Part shown: positions 8,515-17,697 of the stretch, piece after piece
How positions within the stretch are numbered: the stretch's first letter is position 1
Layout of the letters: every line of letters starts with the position of its first letter
Source: Streptomyces sp. NRRL F-4489
GTDB taxonomy: Bacteria; Actinomycetota; Actinomycetes; Streptomycetales; Streptomycetaceae
Length of the DNA: 64,000 nt
Direction: 5' to 3'
Assembly (NCBI RefSeq): GCF_001509485.1
Contig: NZ_LLZI01000265.1
Location: forward strand, 1-64,000
Position numbers and translations under genes: made by a program
The notes under the pieces: generated by a model
The model's database searches: none
The model's input: only the letters and a program-made list of their open reading frames with translations
Told to the model about the DNA's origin: nothing

Positions 8515-9819
8515 TTACTGGTCGCCGCAGGTGGCGGCCGTGCCGGCGGGCCGGCCGGCCGGGTCGAGCCAGGGCAGGTCGTGGCCCATCCGGTCGCGCT
8601 TGGTGCGCAGGTAGCGGAGGTTGTGCTCGCCGGCCTGGACGGGCATCGGCTCGCGGGCCGTGACGGTCACGCCGTGCCGGGCCAGGGCGGCGGTCTTCTC
8701 GGGGTTGTTGGTGAGCAGGCGCACCGAGCGGACGCCGAGGTCGCACAGCATCCGGGCGCCGGCGCCGTAGTCGCGGGAGTCGGCGGGCAGGCCCAGTTCG
8801 AGGTTGGCGTCGAGGGTGTCCCGGCCGCGCTCCTGGAGCTCGTAGGCGCGGAGCTTGGACAGCAGGCCGATACCGCGTCCCTCGTGGCCGCGGAGGTAGA
8901 CCACCACGCCGCGGCCGGCCTCGCTGATCCGGCGCAGCGACTCCTGGAGCTGCGGGCCGCAGTCGCAGCGCAGCGAGTGGAAGACGTCGCCGGTCAGGCA
9001 CTCGGAGTGGATCCGGACCAGGACGTCCTCGCCGTCGCCGAGGTCGCCGGCGACCAGCGCGATGTGCTCGACGCCGTCGACGGTGGAGCGGTAGCCGTAC
9101 GCGGTGAAGTCGCCGAACGCGGTGGGCAGCCGGGTGGCGGCCTCGCGGCGGACGGTGGGCTCGGCGGAGCGGCGGTAGGCGGCCAGGTCCTCGATGGAGA
9201 TGATCGCCAGGCCGTGCTTGCGGGCGAACGGGACCAGCTCGGGCAGGCGCAGCATGGTGCCGTCCTCGCCGGCGATCTCCACGATGGCGGCGGCCGGGCG
9301 GAGTCCGGCGAGCCGGGCGAGGTCCACACCGGCCTCGGTGTGGCCGGGCCGGGCCAGGACGCCGCCGGGCCGGGCGCGCAGCGGGAAGATGTGGCCGGGC
9401 CGGACGAAGTCGCCGGGCACCGTGGCGCCGGAGGCCAGCAGCCGCAGGGTGGTGGCGCGGTCGGCGGCGGAGATGCCGGTGGTCACGCCGTGCGCGGGGG
9501 TGGCGTCGACGGAGACGGTGAAGGCGGTGCGCATCGACTCGGTGTTGTGCTCGACCATCTGCGGGAGGTCGAGGCGGTCCAGGTCGGTGCCTTCCATGGG
9601 GGCGCAGATCAGGCCGCGGCACTCGCTCATCATGAACGCGACGATTTCGGGGGTGGCCTTCTCGGCCGCGACGATCAGGTCGCCCTCGTTCTCGCGGTTC
9701 TCGTCGTCCACCACGACGACCGGGCGGCCGGCGGCGATATCGGAGATGGCCCGTTCGACGGGGTCGAGGGTGAGGTCGTCGGCGTCCGTGGCGCCATACC
9801 AGCTCTGCAGTGCGGTCAT
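8515..9819 (-). CDS. ribBA: Bifunctional DHBP synthase / GTP cyclohydrolase II
   Basis: The 434-residue protein makes both riboflavin precursors. The N-terminal domain (about residues 12-210) is 3,4-dihydroxy-2-butanone-4-phosphate synthase, with the acidic metal/substrate loop [11 protein letters not shown] near residue 39 and RPGHIFPL. The C-terminal domain (about 215-415) is GTP cyclohydrolase II, with the zinc cysteines in [15 protein letters not shown] and the downstream [13 protein letters not shown]. The start ATG (9817-9819) overlaps the stop of ribM by four bases. The frame is open much further upstream, but that part is a shadow of ribM. Confidence 0.97.
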   Translation of the reverse strand: MTALQSWYGATDADDLTLDPVERAISDIAAGRPVVVVDDENRENEGDLIVAAEKATPEIVAFMMSECRGLICAPMEGTDLDRLDLPQMVEHNTESMRTAFTVSVDATPAHGVTTGISAADRATTLRLLASGATVPGDFVRPGHIFPLRARPGGVLARPGHTEAGVDLARLAGLRPAAAIVEIAGEDGTMLRLPELVPFARKHGLAIISIEDLAAYRRSAEPTVRREAATRLPTAFGDFTAYGYRSTVDGVEHIALVAGDLGDGEDVLVRIHSECLTGDVFHSLRCDCGPQLQESLRRISEAGRGVVVYLRGHEGRGIGLLSKLRAYELQERGRDTLDANLELGLPADSRDYGAGARMLCDLGVRSVRLLTNNPEKTAALARHGVTVTAREPMPVQAGEHNLRYLRTKRDRMGHDLPWLDPAGRPAGTAATCGDQ

Positions 9820-10478
9820 GCCGCGGCTCCTTCCAGTGCGGGGCGTTCGGCGAGGGCGGCGGCCCGCGAGCGGAGCCACCAGTCGCGCATGCCCCAGGCC
9901 ACGAGGGCGAGGTAGACGACGTAGACGAGGCCGGAGAAGGCCAGGCCGCTGCTGAAGGCGAGCGGGACGCCGACCACGTCGACCAGCAGCCAGGCGAACC
10001 AGAACTCGACCAGTCCGCGGGCCTGGGCGACCATCGCGGCGAGCGTGCCGACGAAGATGTAGGCGTCCGGCCAGGGGTTCCAGGACAGCTGCGGGACGAG
10101 GGTGAACAGGCCGCCGACGGCGAGGGTGCCGACGGCGGTGCCGGCGATCAGCAGGCCGCGCTCGCGCCAGCCGGCGAACCGTACGGCGATCGAGCCGTCC
10201 TGGGCCTGCCGGCGGCCGCGCTGCCACTGCCGCCAGCCCCACACCGCGACCCCGATGACCAGCAGCTGCTTGCCGACGCCGCCGCTGAGGTGGGCGGAGG
10301 CGTAGGCGGCGACGAGGATCGCGCCGGAGAGGAACTGGGCGGGCCAGGTCCATATCGAGCGGCGCCAGCCGAGGGCCAGCGCGACCAGGCCGATGGTGTT
10401 GCCGATCATGTCGGACCAGATGACGTGCTGTCCGAAGGCGGTGAACGCCGGGCCGTTGAGCCAGTGCAGGAGGTTCAT
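9816..10478 (-). CDS. ribM: PnuC-family transporter in the riboflavin operon, probable riboflavin carrier RibM
   Basis: The 220-residue membrane protein has about seven hydrophobic segments and the Trp-rich composition of the PnuC family ([26 protein letters not shown]). PnuC proteins carry nicotinamide riboside, but PnuC-like proteins encoded inside actinobacterial rib operons (RibM) are known riboflavin transporters. Position decides the call: it sits between ribE and ribBA with ATGA overlaps at both ends, under one FMN riboswitch. It would work by facilitated diffusion, with the flavin trapped by phosphorylation inside. Nicotinamide riboside transport cannot be excluded from the sequence alone. 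Confidence 0.8.
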   Translation of the reverse strand: MNLLHWLNGPAFTAFGQHVIWSDMIGNTIGLVALALGWRRSIWTWPAQFLSGAILVAAYASAHLSGGVGKQLLVIGVAVWGWRQWQRGRRQAQDGSIAVRFAGWRERGLLIAGTAVGTLAVGGLFTLVPQLSWNPWPDAYIFVGTLAAMVAQARGLVEFWFAWLLVDVVGVPLAFSSGLAFSGLVYVVYLALVAWGMRDWWLRSRAAALAERPALEGAAA

Positions 10479-11110
10479 CGCTCGGTCCCCGTCAGCTCCG
10501 CGGGGCCGGCGGTGTCCGCGCCGCCCCGGCCGAGCAGCCGCTCGACGTACTTGGCGAGCACGTCCACCTCCAGATTGACCGGGTCGCCGGGCCGCTTGAT
10601 GCCGAGGGTGGTCAGCGCGAGGGTGGTGGGGATCAAGCTGACGGTGAAGTGGTCGTCGGCGGCGTCCACGACGGTGAGGCTGACGCCGTCGACGGTGATC
10701 GAGCCCTTCTCGACGACGTAGCGGGCGAGGGGGGCCGGCAGCGCGATCCGCACCAGCTCCCAGTGCTCGCCGGGGGTGCGCTCGGTGATGGTGCCGGTGC
10801 CGTCGACGTGGCCCTGGACGAGGTGGCCGCCGAGGCGTCCGCCGAGGGCCATCGGCCGCTCCAGATTGACCCGGGAGCCGGCGGCCAGCGCGCCGAGGCT
10901 GGAGCGCTGGAGGGTCTCGGCCATCACATCGGCGGTGAATTCACCGTCCTCGGTGTCCACGACCGTCAGGCAGACGCCGTTGACGGCGATGGAGTCGCCG
11001 TGCTTGGCGCCTTCGGTGACGACCGGGCCGCGCAGGCGGAAGCGGGAACTGTCGCCGAGGTGCTCCACGGCGACGACCTCGCCCAGTTCTTCGACGATTC
11101 CGGTGAACAC
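10475..11110 (-). CDS. ribE: Riboflavin synthase, alpha chain
   Basis: The enzyme dismutates two molecules of 6,7-dimethyl-8-ribityllumazine to riboflavin. The 211-residue protein consists of the two homologous lumazine-binding barrels typical of the family: residues 1-96 starting [13 protein letters not shown] and a repeat around 98-195. Each has the [11 protein letters not shown] / [11 protein letters not shown] block. The start is GTG (11108-11110), one base after the ribD stop; the end overlaps the ribM start by four bases. Confidence 0.96.
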   Translation of the reverse strand: MFTGIVEELGEVVAVEHLGDSSRFRLRGPVVTEGAKHGDSIAVNGVCLTVVDTEDGEFTADVMAETLQRSSLGALAAGSRVNLERPMALGGRLGGHLVQGHVDGTGTITERTPGEHWELVRIALPAPLARYVVEKGSITVDGVSLTVVDAADDHFTVSLIPTTLALTTLGIKRPGDPVNLEVDVLAKYVERLLGRGGADTAGPAELTGTER

Positions 11111-11111
11111 G

Positions 11112-12239
11112 TCAGTTCTCCTCGGGACGGGCGGTGCGGACAGGGACGGCGGTGATCCGCAGATCGGGGCCGAGCCGGGCGGTGTCGGTCACATCGAGCC
11201 GCAACGCCTGGGTGATGGTGGTGATTCCGGCGTCGCCGAGGACGGCCGGACCGGCGCCGAGCAGCGCCGGCGCCAGATAGCCGACGACCTTGTCGACGGC
11301 GCCGGCGGCGAGGAAGGCCCCGGCGAGCGTCGGCCCGCCTTCGAGCAGCACGGACCGCACGTCGCGGTCGTACAGGGCCTGGAGCAGGGCGGGGAGGGAC
11401 AGACCGCGCCCCTGGGGGGCGCGGGGCAGCCGGACGATCGGGGCGAGCCCTTCGAGGTGGCCGGCGTCGGCGTCCTCGGCGACCGCGATCAGGGTCGGCG
11501 CGGTGCCGTCCAGGACCCGGGCGCCGGGCTTGACCGCGTCGGCGCCGGAGTCGACGACCACCCGCAGCGGCGGGGTGATCTCGTCGTCGGCGAGGCCGGC
11601 GATCCGGACGCCGAGCTGCGGGTCGTCGGCGCGGGCGGTGCCGGAGCCGACGATGACGGCGTCCGCGGCGGCCCGCAGCCGGTGGGCGTCGGCGCGGGAC
11701 TCCGGGGAGGAGATCCAGCGGCTGGTGCCGTCGGCGGCGGCGATCCGGCCGTCCAGGGTGGCGGCGTATTTCCACAGGACGAACGGGCGGCCGCGCAGGA
11801 CGGCGGTGAGCCAGGCTTCGTTGCCGGCCGCGGCCTCGTCGGCGAGCAGCCCGCCCTCGACGTCGATCCCGGCCTCGGCGAGCGTCAGGGCGCCGCCGGT
11901 GGCGGTGGGGTTCGGGTCGGAGACGGCGTAGACGACGCGGGCGATACCGGCGTCGATCAGCGCCTGGGCGCACGGGCCGGTGCGGCCGGTGTGGTCGCAG
12001 GGTTCGAGGGTGACCACGGCGGTGCCGCCGCGGGCCCGTTCGCCGGCCGCGCGCAGGGCGTGGATCTCGGCGTGCGGTCCGCCGGCACGCCGGTGCCAGC
12101 CCTCGCCCGCGGTGCGGCCCGCGGCGTCGAGGACGACGCAGCCGACGACCGGGTTGGGGCTGGTGTGACCGAGACCGCGGGCGGCGAGCTCGATGGCCCG
12201 GCGCATCGCCGTGATCTCTGCGGGGGCTGGGGTGGCCAC
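11112..12239 (-). CDS. ribD: Bifunctional riboflavin deaminase/reductase
   Basis: The 375-residue protein carries out the deamination and side-chain reduction that follow GTP cyclohydrolase II. The N-terminal deaminase domain (about 1-145) shows the zinc ligands in PHAEIHAL and TLEPCDHTGRTGPC. The C-terminal reductase domain (about 150-365) has KYAATLDGRIA and VLLEGGPTLAGAF. A GTG start is chosen because AGGAGGA stands six bases upstream; the frame is open further but would run into the FMN riboswitch leader. It is the first gene of the rib operon. Confidence 0.96.
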   Translation of the reverse strand: MATPAPAEITAMRRAIELAARGLGHTSPNPVVGCVVLDAAGRTAGEGWHRRAGGPHAEIHALRAAGERARGGTAVVTLEPCDHTGRTGPCAQALIDAGIARVVYAVSDPNPTATGGALTLAEAGIDVEGGLLADEAAAGNEAWLTAVLRGRPFVLWKYAATLDGRIAAADGTSRWISSPESRADAHRLRAAADAVIVGSGTARADDPQLGVRIAGLADDEITPPLRVVVDSGADAVKPGARVLDGTAPTLIAVAEDADAGHLEGLAPIVRLPRAPQGRGLSLPALLQALYDRDVRSVLLEGGPTLAGAFLAAGAVDKVVGYLAPALLGAGPAVLGDAGITTITQALRLDVTDTARLGPDLRITAVPVRTARPEEN

Positions 12240-12401
12240 CGGGTCCTCCTGCCTCTTCGGGCACGGACTCCGGGGCTGTCTGGACGACAGAAGCGGACGA
12301 TCGCCGGGAGCACACCGGGAACCGGAACGGGAAGGCCCGTCCGGACGGAGAACGACCGGACGCGCCGCCGAACGGCGGTGTACTTGCCCGACACGCCCGC
12401 C

Positions 12402-12529
12402 GCGCACTGCCTCCCATCCGGACTTTCACCGTCGGTGCAGGAATTTCACCTGCTCAACCGGCCGCTGGCTGCGGACGGGTCGCGGACTGTTACCGCCGGT
12501 TCGGAATTACACCGACCCCGGAGTGCGCT
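12402..12529 (-). promoter_or_regulatory. FMN riboswitch (RFN element)
   Basis: Read on the minus strand, the leader holds the conserved RFN blocks in order: CCGGGGTCGGTGTAATTCC, ACCGGCGGTAACAGTCCGCG, GCAGGTGAAATTCCTGC and GGTGAAAGTCCGGATGGGAG. This is the FMN-sensing aptamer, which lowers expression of riboflavin genes when FMN is abundant. It begins about 290 bases and ends about 160 bases before the ribD start. The stretch between holds short GC-rich hairpins (for example CCGCCG-TT-CGGCGG) that may form the expression platform, but its mechanism (termination or start-site masking) cannot be decided by eye. Confidence 0.95.
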
Positions 12530-12794
12530 GCTGCTTGTGTCAGTACAGCCCCAGTGTGCCACGGTCGGTCATCGGCCATGCGAGCGGCGCCCTGTGGGCT
12601 GTCTCACAGCGTGACGGCGCCGCGGGCGTACGGGCGGCCGCCTTCGCGGCGGGGGCGGGGGTACGGGGCGTGAGCCCCGGGGGCCTCAACGGCCCTGCTA
12701 CGTAAGGGAGTTGGGGCAGGAACCGCGAAGGCGGCCGTCCGCCGGGGCCGAGGGGGTGGGCGCGGTCGGCGACGATGCCGTAGTTTCCGGGGCC

Positions 12795-14057
12795 ATGGCC
12801 GGCAACGGCGTACCCGACGCCACTCCCCGCACCCCGCCCGCTCCGCTCCCCCACCGCCGGCTGCGCCGCGCCCGCTGGGCGATGGCCGCGGTCTTCCTCG
12901 TCCACGGCGCGGTCACCGGCGACTTCGCCACCCGTATCCCGTGGATCCAGGACCACACCGGCATCCCGCCCGGCCAGCTCGGCCTCGCGCTGGCCTTCCC
13001 CGCGATCGGGGCGTCACTGGCGATGCCGCTGGCCGGCCGGATCAGCCACCGCTTCGGCGCCCGCAGCGCGCTGCGCGGACTGCTCGCGCTGTGGACGCTG
13101 GCCCTGGCGCTGCCCGCCCTCTCCCCCAACCTCCCCGTCCTCTGCGGCGCCCTGCTCGTCTACGGGGCCGCCTCCGGCACCGCGGACGTGGCGATGAACG
13201 CGCTGGGCGTGGAGACCGAGGCGCGGCTGGGCCGGCCGATCATGTCGGGGCTGCACGGTATGTGGAGCGTGGGGGCGCTGCTGGGGTCGGCGGCCGGCGC
13301 GGTCGCCGCGCACACCGGCACCGACGCCCGGCTCCATCTCGCGGGCGCCGCCCTGGTGCTGACCGTGCTGGGCGCGCTGGCCTGCCAGGGCGTACTGGAC
13401 CTGCGCAGCGCCCCCGAGGAGCATCCGCCGCCGCGCTTCGCGCTGCCGCCCCGGTCGGTGCTGGTGATCGGGGCCATCGGGTTCTGCGCGGTGTTCGCCG
13501 AGGGCGCCGCGCTGGACTGGTCGGCGGTCTACCTGCGCGACCGGCTGGGCGCCGAGGCGGGTCTGGCGGCCGCCTCCACCACCGCGTTCTCCTGCACGAT
13601 GGCGGCGGTCCGACTGGCCGGGGACCGGGTGGTGGCCCGCTTCGGCCCGGTGCGTACGGTCCAGGCGGGCGGTGTCCTGGCCACGATCGGCGGGCTGCTG
13701 ATCGTCACGGCGGGCCGCCCGGCGCCGGCGCTGGCCGGGTTCGCCCTGGTCGGGATGGGGATCGCGGTGGGGGTCCCGCTGGCGTTCGCGGCGGCCGGGC
13801 ACAGCGGGCCGGCGCCCAGCCAGGCGATCGCCGGGGTGGCCACGATCACCTACACCTCCGGGCTGATCGCCCCCTCCGCGATCGGCGGAATCGCCCAGGC
13901 CACCTCGCTGACCTGGTCATTCGGTCTGGTCACGGTGCTGGCGTGCGGGCTGGTGGCGGGGGCGCGGGTGCTGCGGGTGCCGTCCCGTACGGCGTCGCGG
14001 GGCGCTGATGCTCCGGCCGCCGCCCGGGACAGCGGCAGCGGCCTGGAGCGTTCGTGA
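12795..14057 (+). CDS. MFS transporter
   Basis: The protein has about 12 hydrophobic segments and the MFS signature between helices 2 and 3 (GRISHRFGARSALRGL), so it is a major-facilitator carrier. The 420-residue version from ATG 12795 is preferred; the frame extends to a TTG at 12711, but those 28 residues look non-native. A weak -10-like TAGTTT lies eight bases before the ATG. The fold resembles the fucose permease/YbjJ-like group. Substrate and direction are unknown. It is divergent from the FMN-regulated rib operon and converges on the thioesterase gene. Confidence 0.8.
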   Translation: MAGNGVPDATPRTPPAPLPHRRLRRARWAMAAVFLVHGAVTGDFATRIPWIQDHTGIPPGQLGLALAFPAIGASLAMPLAGRISHRFGARSALRGLLALWTLALALPALSPNLPVLCGALLVYGAASGTADVAMNALGVETEARLGRPIMSGLHGMWSVGALLGSAAGAVAAHTGTDARLHLAGAALVLTVLGALACQGVLDLRSAPEEHPPPRFALPPRSVLVIGAIGFCAVFAEGAALDWSAVYLRDRLGAEAGLAAASTTAFSCTMAAVRLAGDRVVARFGPVRTVQAGGVLATIGGLLIVTAGRPAPALAGFALVGMGIAVGVPLAFAAAGHSGPAPSQAIAGVATITYTSGLIAPSAIGGIAQATSLTWSFGLVTVLACGLVAGARVLRVPSRTASRGADAPAAARDSGSGLERS

Positions 14058-14082
14058 CCCGCGGGCGCCGGCAGTACGCGGC

Positions 14083-14586
14083 TCAGGCCGCCGCGCCCGC
14101 CTGGGCCTCGGCGCCGGCCTCCGGGGCGTCCGCCGGCCGCAGCAGGTCCGCGGCTATCGAACGGGCCCGGTCCGACCACGGGGTGGGCCGGAAGGTCTGC
14201 GGATCGACGCGGACCAGCACGCGGTGGCCGCGGGCGTGGGTCTCGGTGCCGTCGGCGGAGCAGAGCCGGAAGCCGTAGGTCAGGCCGGTGCGGCCGAGGC
14301 GTTCCACCCAGAGGTGGGCGGCGTAGCGGCCGGCGCGGGTGACCGGGCGCTCGTAGGAGACCTTCATCTCCTTGATGACGTTGCACATATCGCCCGCGGC
14401 GGCCCAGTCGCCGTCGAAGCCGAATCCGAAGCCGTGCCAGTATTCGGCCCAGGCCCGCTCGACCAGCAGCGGGTAGCGGGCGTTGTGCAGCATGCCGAGC
14501 GCGTCGAGGTCGTCGAAGTGGACGGTGACGGGGACCAGTTGGCCGAACGGGACGGGTCCGGCGGCCTGGAGGGGTTCGACGCTCAC
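14083..14586 (-). CDS. Acyl-CoA thioesterase, hot-dog fold
   Basis: The 167-residue protein (GTG start, AGGAG nine bases upstream) has the 4-hydroxybenzoyl-CoA-thioesterase pattern. VTVHFDDLDALGMLHNARYPLLVERA near residues 20-45, in short blocks, contains the usual catalytic Asp followed by the HNARY helix. KVSYERPVTRAGRY then leads into the long beta strands. Such enzymes hydrolyse acyl-CoA thioesters in the cytoplasm; the acyl group is unknown. It is divergent from the NCS2 permease gene, with a dyad operator candidate between them. Confidence 0.82.
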   Translation of the reverse strand: MSVEPLQAAGPVPFGQLVPVTVHFDDLDALGMLHNARYPLLVERAWAEYWHGFGFGFDGDWAAAGDMCNVIKEMKVSYERPVTRAGRYAAHLWVERLGRTGLTYGFRLCSADGTETHARGHRVLVRVDPQTFRPTPWSDRARSIAADLLRPADAPEAGAEAQAGAAA

Positions 14587-14679
14587 GGGTGGTACTCCTG
14601 CGCTTGCTGGGTTTCTACGGGCGGGTGTGCCGGTGCGCGGGGCACCGGCGGGCCTTGTCCTGATCGGCCCGGCCCATCG

Positions 14680-14697
14680 TAAGCGGCTGCTTAGAAT
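14680..14697 (+). promoter_or_regulatory. Dyad TAAGC-N4-GCTTA overlapping a -10 element
   Basis: A perfect inverted repeat (14680-14693) overlaps TAGAAT (14692-14697), a good -10 hexamer about 45 bases before the NCS2 permease ATG. Placement of a dyad on the -10 is typical of a repressor operator; the regulator is unknown and may act on both divergent genes. Confidence 0.4.
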
Positions 14698-14742
14698 GCT
14701 TCGCGTCCCCCTCTGAACCACACCTGAACAACAGGAGCAGCA

Positions 14743-16155
14743 ATGGGCCTCGGCGTGCGCTGGACCGTACACGGCGACGGGCGCAACCCGGCCCCCGGCG
14801 CCGTGGTGCGACCGGACGAGCGGCTCTCGTGGCCGCGCACGGTGGGCCTGGGCGCCCAGCATGTCGTGGCGATGTTCGGGGCGAGTTTCGTCGCTCCGGT
14901 ACTCATGGGTCTGGATCCCAACCTCGCCATCATGATGTCGGGTGTCGCCACGGTCATCTTCCTGCTGGCCACCCGCGGCCGGGTGCCCTCCTACCTCGGC
15001 TGCTCGCTCTCGTTCGTCGGGGTCGCGGCGGTCATCCGGGCGCAGGGCGGCACCAGCGCCACGGTCACCGGTGCGGTGCTGGTGGTGGGGGCGGCGCTGT
15101 TCCTGGTCGGGCTGGCGGTGCAGCGGTTCGGGGCGCGGATCATCCATGCCGCGATGCCGCCGGTGGTCACCGGTGCCGTGGTGATGCTGATCGGCTTCAA
15201 CCTCGCGCCGGTGACGGCCCGCACGTACTGGCCGCAGGACCAGTGGGTGGCGCTGCTGACCATGCTGTTCACCGGGCTCGCGGTGGTCTGCCTGCGCGGC
15301 TTCTGGTCGCGGATCGCGATCTTCCTCGGCCTGGTCTTCGGCTACGCGGTCTCGTGGGTCTTCGACCGGGCCTTCGGCATGATCCACTCGGTGAACGGCG
15401 CCGGACAGCTGACCGACCACTGGCGGCTGGACTTCTCCGCGGTCGGCAAGGCGGCCTGGGTGGGCCTGCCGTCCTTCCACGGCCCGTCCTTCCAGCTGTC
15501 GGCGGTGCTGGTGGCGCTGCCGGTGGTGATCGCGCTGGTGGCCGAGAACGCCGGGCACGTCAAGGCGGTCGGCGAGATGACCGGCGACCCGCTGGACGAC
15601 AAGCTCGGCACCGCGATCTCCGCGGACGGCGCGGCCTCGATCCTCTCCACCGCGCTGGGCGGCCCGCCGAACACCACGTACTCCGAGAACATCGGCGTGA
15701 TGGCAGCGACCCGGGTCTACTCCACCGCGGCCTACTGGGCGGCGGCCGGCTTCGCGCTGCTCTTCGGCCTGTGCCCGAAGTTCGGCGCGGTGGTGGCCGC
15801 GATCCCCGGCGGGGTGCTGGGCGGCATCACGGTCATTCTCTACGGCATGATCGGCCTGCTCGGCGCCCAGATCTGGGTGCACAACAAGGTGGACCTGCGC
15901 AATCCGCTCAACCTCGTACCGGCCGCCGCAGGCATCATCATCGGCATCGGCGGCGTCAGCCTGCGCCTGGGCAGCCACTTCGAGCTGGGCGGTATCGCCC
16001 TGGGCACCATCGTGGTGCTCACCGGCTACCACGCCCTGCGCGCCATGGCGCCCGCCCACCTCAAGGAGCAGCGGCCGCTGCTGGACGCGGGCACGTCGGC
16101 GTACGACCGGGCGGACGGCGAGGGCGGCGCGGAGGGCGCGGGCGAGCGGCCGTAA
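14743..16155 (+). CDS. NCS2-family nucleobase permease (uracil/xanthine type)
   Basis: The 470-residue protein has about 12-14 hydrophobic segments and belongs to the nucleobase-ascorbate/NCS2 family. Landmarks are the N-terminal LGAQHVVAMFGASFVAPVL, the segment GLPSFHGPSFQ, VALPVVIALVAENAGHVKAV, and the block GGPPNTTYSENIGVMAATRVYS near residues 305-325, where family members bind base and proton. It imports uracil, xanthine or a related base by proton symport. The ATG follows ACAGGAGCAGCA. It stands as a single gene with its own terminator. Confidence 0.88.
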   Translation: MGLGVRWTVHGDGRNPAPGAVVRPDERLSWPRTVGLGAQHVVAMFGASFVAPVLMGLDPNLAIMMSGVATVIFLLATRGRVPSYLGCSLSFVGVAAVIRAQGGTSATVTGAVLVVGAALFLVGLAVQRFGARIIHAAMPPVVTGAVVMLIGFNLAPVTARTYWPQDQWVALLTMLFTGLAVVCLRGFWSRIAIFLGLVFGYAVSWVFDRAFGMIHSVNGAGQLTDHWRLDFSAVGKAAWVGLPSFHGPSFQLSAVLVALPVVIALVAENAGHVKAVGEMTGDPLDDKLGTAISADGAASILSTALGGPPNTTYSENIGVMAATRVYSTAAYWAAAGFALLFGLCPKFGAVVAAIPGGVLGGITVILYGMIGLLGAQIWVHNKVDLRNPLNLVPAAAGIIIGIGGVSLRLGSHFELGGIALGTIVVLTGYHALRAMAPAHLKEQRPLLDAGTSAYDRADGEGGAEGAGERP

Positions 16156-16168
16156 GGAGCGGAACGGT

Positions 16169-16204
16169 GCGTTCCGGGGCCCTGGGTGCAGGACCCCGGA
16201 ACGC
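16169..16204 (+). terminator. Intrinsic terminator between convergent genes
   Basis: GCGTTCCGGGG (16169-16179) pairs perfectly with 16194-16204, with an extra inner CCTG/CAGG pair, just after the permease stop. It can also end the phospholipase transcript from the other side. Confidence 0.75.
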
Positions 16205-16241
16205 CGCCGCTCACCCGGGCTGCCGGCCCCCGGCCCCCGGC

Positions 16242-16703
16242 CTACGTCCCGAGCTTCTTCACCGCCTCGTAGTACGTCCACGCGAGCCCGTCGCAGGACG
16301 TCTTCTTCGCGCCGGAATAGCCCGCGCAGACCCGTTTGAGATCGGCGTACAGGGCGCTGTCGAGCCGCGCCTTGTTCGCCGCGAAGGTGCCCGCTTTCTT
16401 GTAGTTGCGGTAGCCGAAATCATGGCGGGCGCAGGAGAGTTTGAAAGGGAACCCGAAGGGGTTGTCCGGCGACTTGGAGCAGTAGTCGGTGGACCAGTCG
16501 AAATCGTAGGCGGCCCATTTCGCCTGGTTGGTCCGGGCGGCCAGCCAGGTGCCGTAACTGCCCGCGTCGGTCTGTGTGAACGACGCCAGGACCTGCGGTT
16601 TGTCGGCGGGGGCGGCCTGGGCCGGACCGGCCGCCACCGCCAGCGCACCGGCCGCCAGCAGCGGGGTGACGGCCAGCGCGGAAAATCTTCGGGACACGGA
16701 CAC
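16242..16703 (-). CDS. Secreted phospholipase A2
   Basis: The 153-residue protein has a Sec signal peptide with likely cleavage after AQA near residue 30. The mature domain matches prokaryotic phospholipase A2: CARHDFGYRNYKK contains the catalytic His-Asp pair, and the preceding SPDNPFGF is the expected calcium-loop region. Four cysteines remain after cleavage, enough for the two disulfides of the Streptomyces enzyme. It hydrolyses the sn-2 ester of phospholipids outside the cell. The GTG start follows GGAGG by seven bases. It is divergent from the DUF5995 gene. Confidence 0.9.
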   Translation of the reverse strand: MSVSRRFSALAVTPLLAAGALAVAAGPAQAAPADKPQVLASFTQTDAGSYGTWLAARTNQAKWAAYDFDWSTDYCSKSPDNPFGFPFKLSCARHDFGYRNYKKAGTFAANKARLDSALYADLKRVCAGYSGAKKTSCDGLAWTYYEAVKKLGT

Positions 16704-16871
16704 GCGTCAACCTCCGGAATACGACGCCGCGTTCCACGGCGTTTCCTGGGATTGCCCGACGAAAGAGGGGTGCGCAGCGCCTCAAGGGGACGCGCCGATT
16801 ATTACCCCGTTCCGGTCAACTCACCAGAGTTGTCGGCGTATTCGGAGGTGCGGAGGTGTCACGCTGAACGG

Positions 16872-17651
16872 ATGACGACCCTTCAGCAGCGCGACGGAAA
16901 AGGCCCGGGGAACGCGTCCGGGAGACCCGCCGCCCGTCCCGCCGGCAGGACCGGTTCCACGGCGCCCCCGGCGGGCGTGGCGGACGTCCTGGCGCGGATG
17001 CGGGCCCTGGACCGGGCGCTGCCCGCCGACGACGGGGTGGCGGTCTTCAACCGCGTCTACCTGGCCGTCACCGAGGCCGTGGCCGCACGGGTGGGCGGCG
17101 GCGCCTTCGAGGATCCGGCGGCCACCGGTGAACTGGACGTGCGGTTCGCCCGCCGGTACTTCACCGCGCTGGACGCCGACGCCGCCGGGCTCCGGCCGCC
17201 GGCCTGCTGGCGGCCGCTGTTCCAGCTGCGCCGGCATCCGCGGATCCGCCCGCTCCAGTTCGCCCTGGCCGGGATCAACGCGCACATCGGCCATGACCTC
17301 GCGCTGGCCGTGGTGGACACCTGCCGGGCGCTGGAGTGCGAACCGCCCGCGCTGGAGGGCGACTTCGACCGCGTCGGAACGGTCCTGACCGGTCTGGAGG
17401 AGAGCATCCGGGAGACCCTGATGCCCGGCCCCGACCTGTTGGACATCGCCGATCCGCTCACCCATCTGATCGGCTCGTGGAGCCTGGAGATGGCGCGCGA
17501 CGGCGCCTGGGCCGCGGCCCGGATGATGTGGGGCGTGCGCGGACTGCCGGAGGTGGCCGAGGAGTTCGCCGCCCGGCTGGACGCGAGCGTGGGCCTGATC
17601 GGCCGCTGCCTGCTGACCCCGCTGGGGCACCCGGCGCCGGCCGGGGCGTAA
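16872..17651 (+). CDS. DUF5995-family protein of unknown function
   Basis: The 259-residue protein has a basic, low-complexity N-terminus of about 35 residues, then a largely helical domain. Conserved-looking blocks include AVFNRVYLAVTEAV, RYFTALDADA, FALAGINAHIGHDLALAVV (with a His-x-x-His pair) and DPLTHLIGSWSLEMARDGAW. It looks like the DUF5995 family common in actinobacteria; no activity is established. The paired histidines could bind a metal, which is inference. The ATG has only a weak upstream GGAGGTG. The stop codon is the first member of a three-copy 18-base tandem repeat. Confidence 0.65.
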   Translation: MTTLQQRDGKGPGNASGRPAARPAGRTGSTAPPAGVADVLARMRALDRALPADDGVAVFNRVYLAVTEAVAARVGGGAFEDPAATGELDVRFARRYFTALDADAAGLRPPACWRPLFQLRRHPRIRPLQFALAGINAHIGHDLALAVVDTCRALECEPPALEGDFDRVGTVLTGLEESIRETLMPGPDLLDIADPLTHLIGSWSLEMARDGAWAAARMMWGVRGLPEVAEEFAARLDASVGLIGRCLLTPLGHPAPAGA

Positions 17652-17697
17652 CAAGCAGAGGGGGCGTAACAAAGCAGAGGGGCGTAACAACGCAGAA
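17644..17697 (+). repeat. Three tandem 18-base repeats covering a stop codon
   Basis: GGGCGTAACAA recurs at 17644, 17662 and 17680, exactly 18 bases apart, each followed by a variant of GCAGAG. The TAA in the first copy is the stop codon of the DUF5995 gene; the other two copies supply further in-frame TAA codons. It ends where the terminator hairpin begins. Confidence 0.9.

Noticed and set aside
12240..12401. A possible small gene between the FMN riboswitch and ribD
   Set aside because: The frame open here is the upstream extension of ribD, is Arg/Pro-rich and lacks a ribosome-binding site; the stretch is better read as the riboswitch expression platform.
14587..16281. A long minus-strand open frame running opposite the NCS2 permease gene
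   Set aside because: It is the GC-rich shadow of the permease; only the thioesterase part at 14083-14586 has family motifs and a ribosome-binding site.
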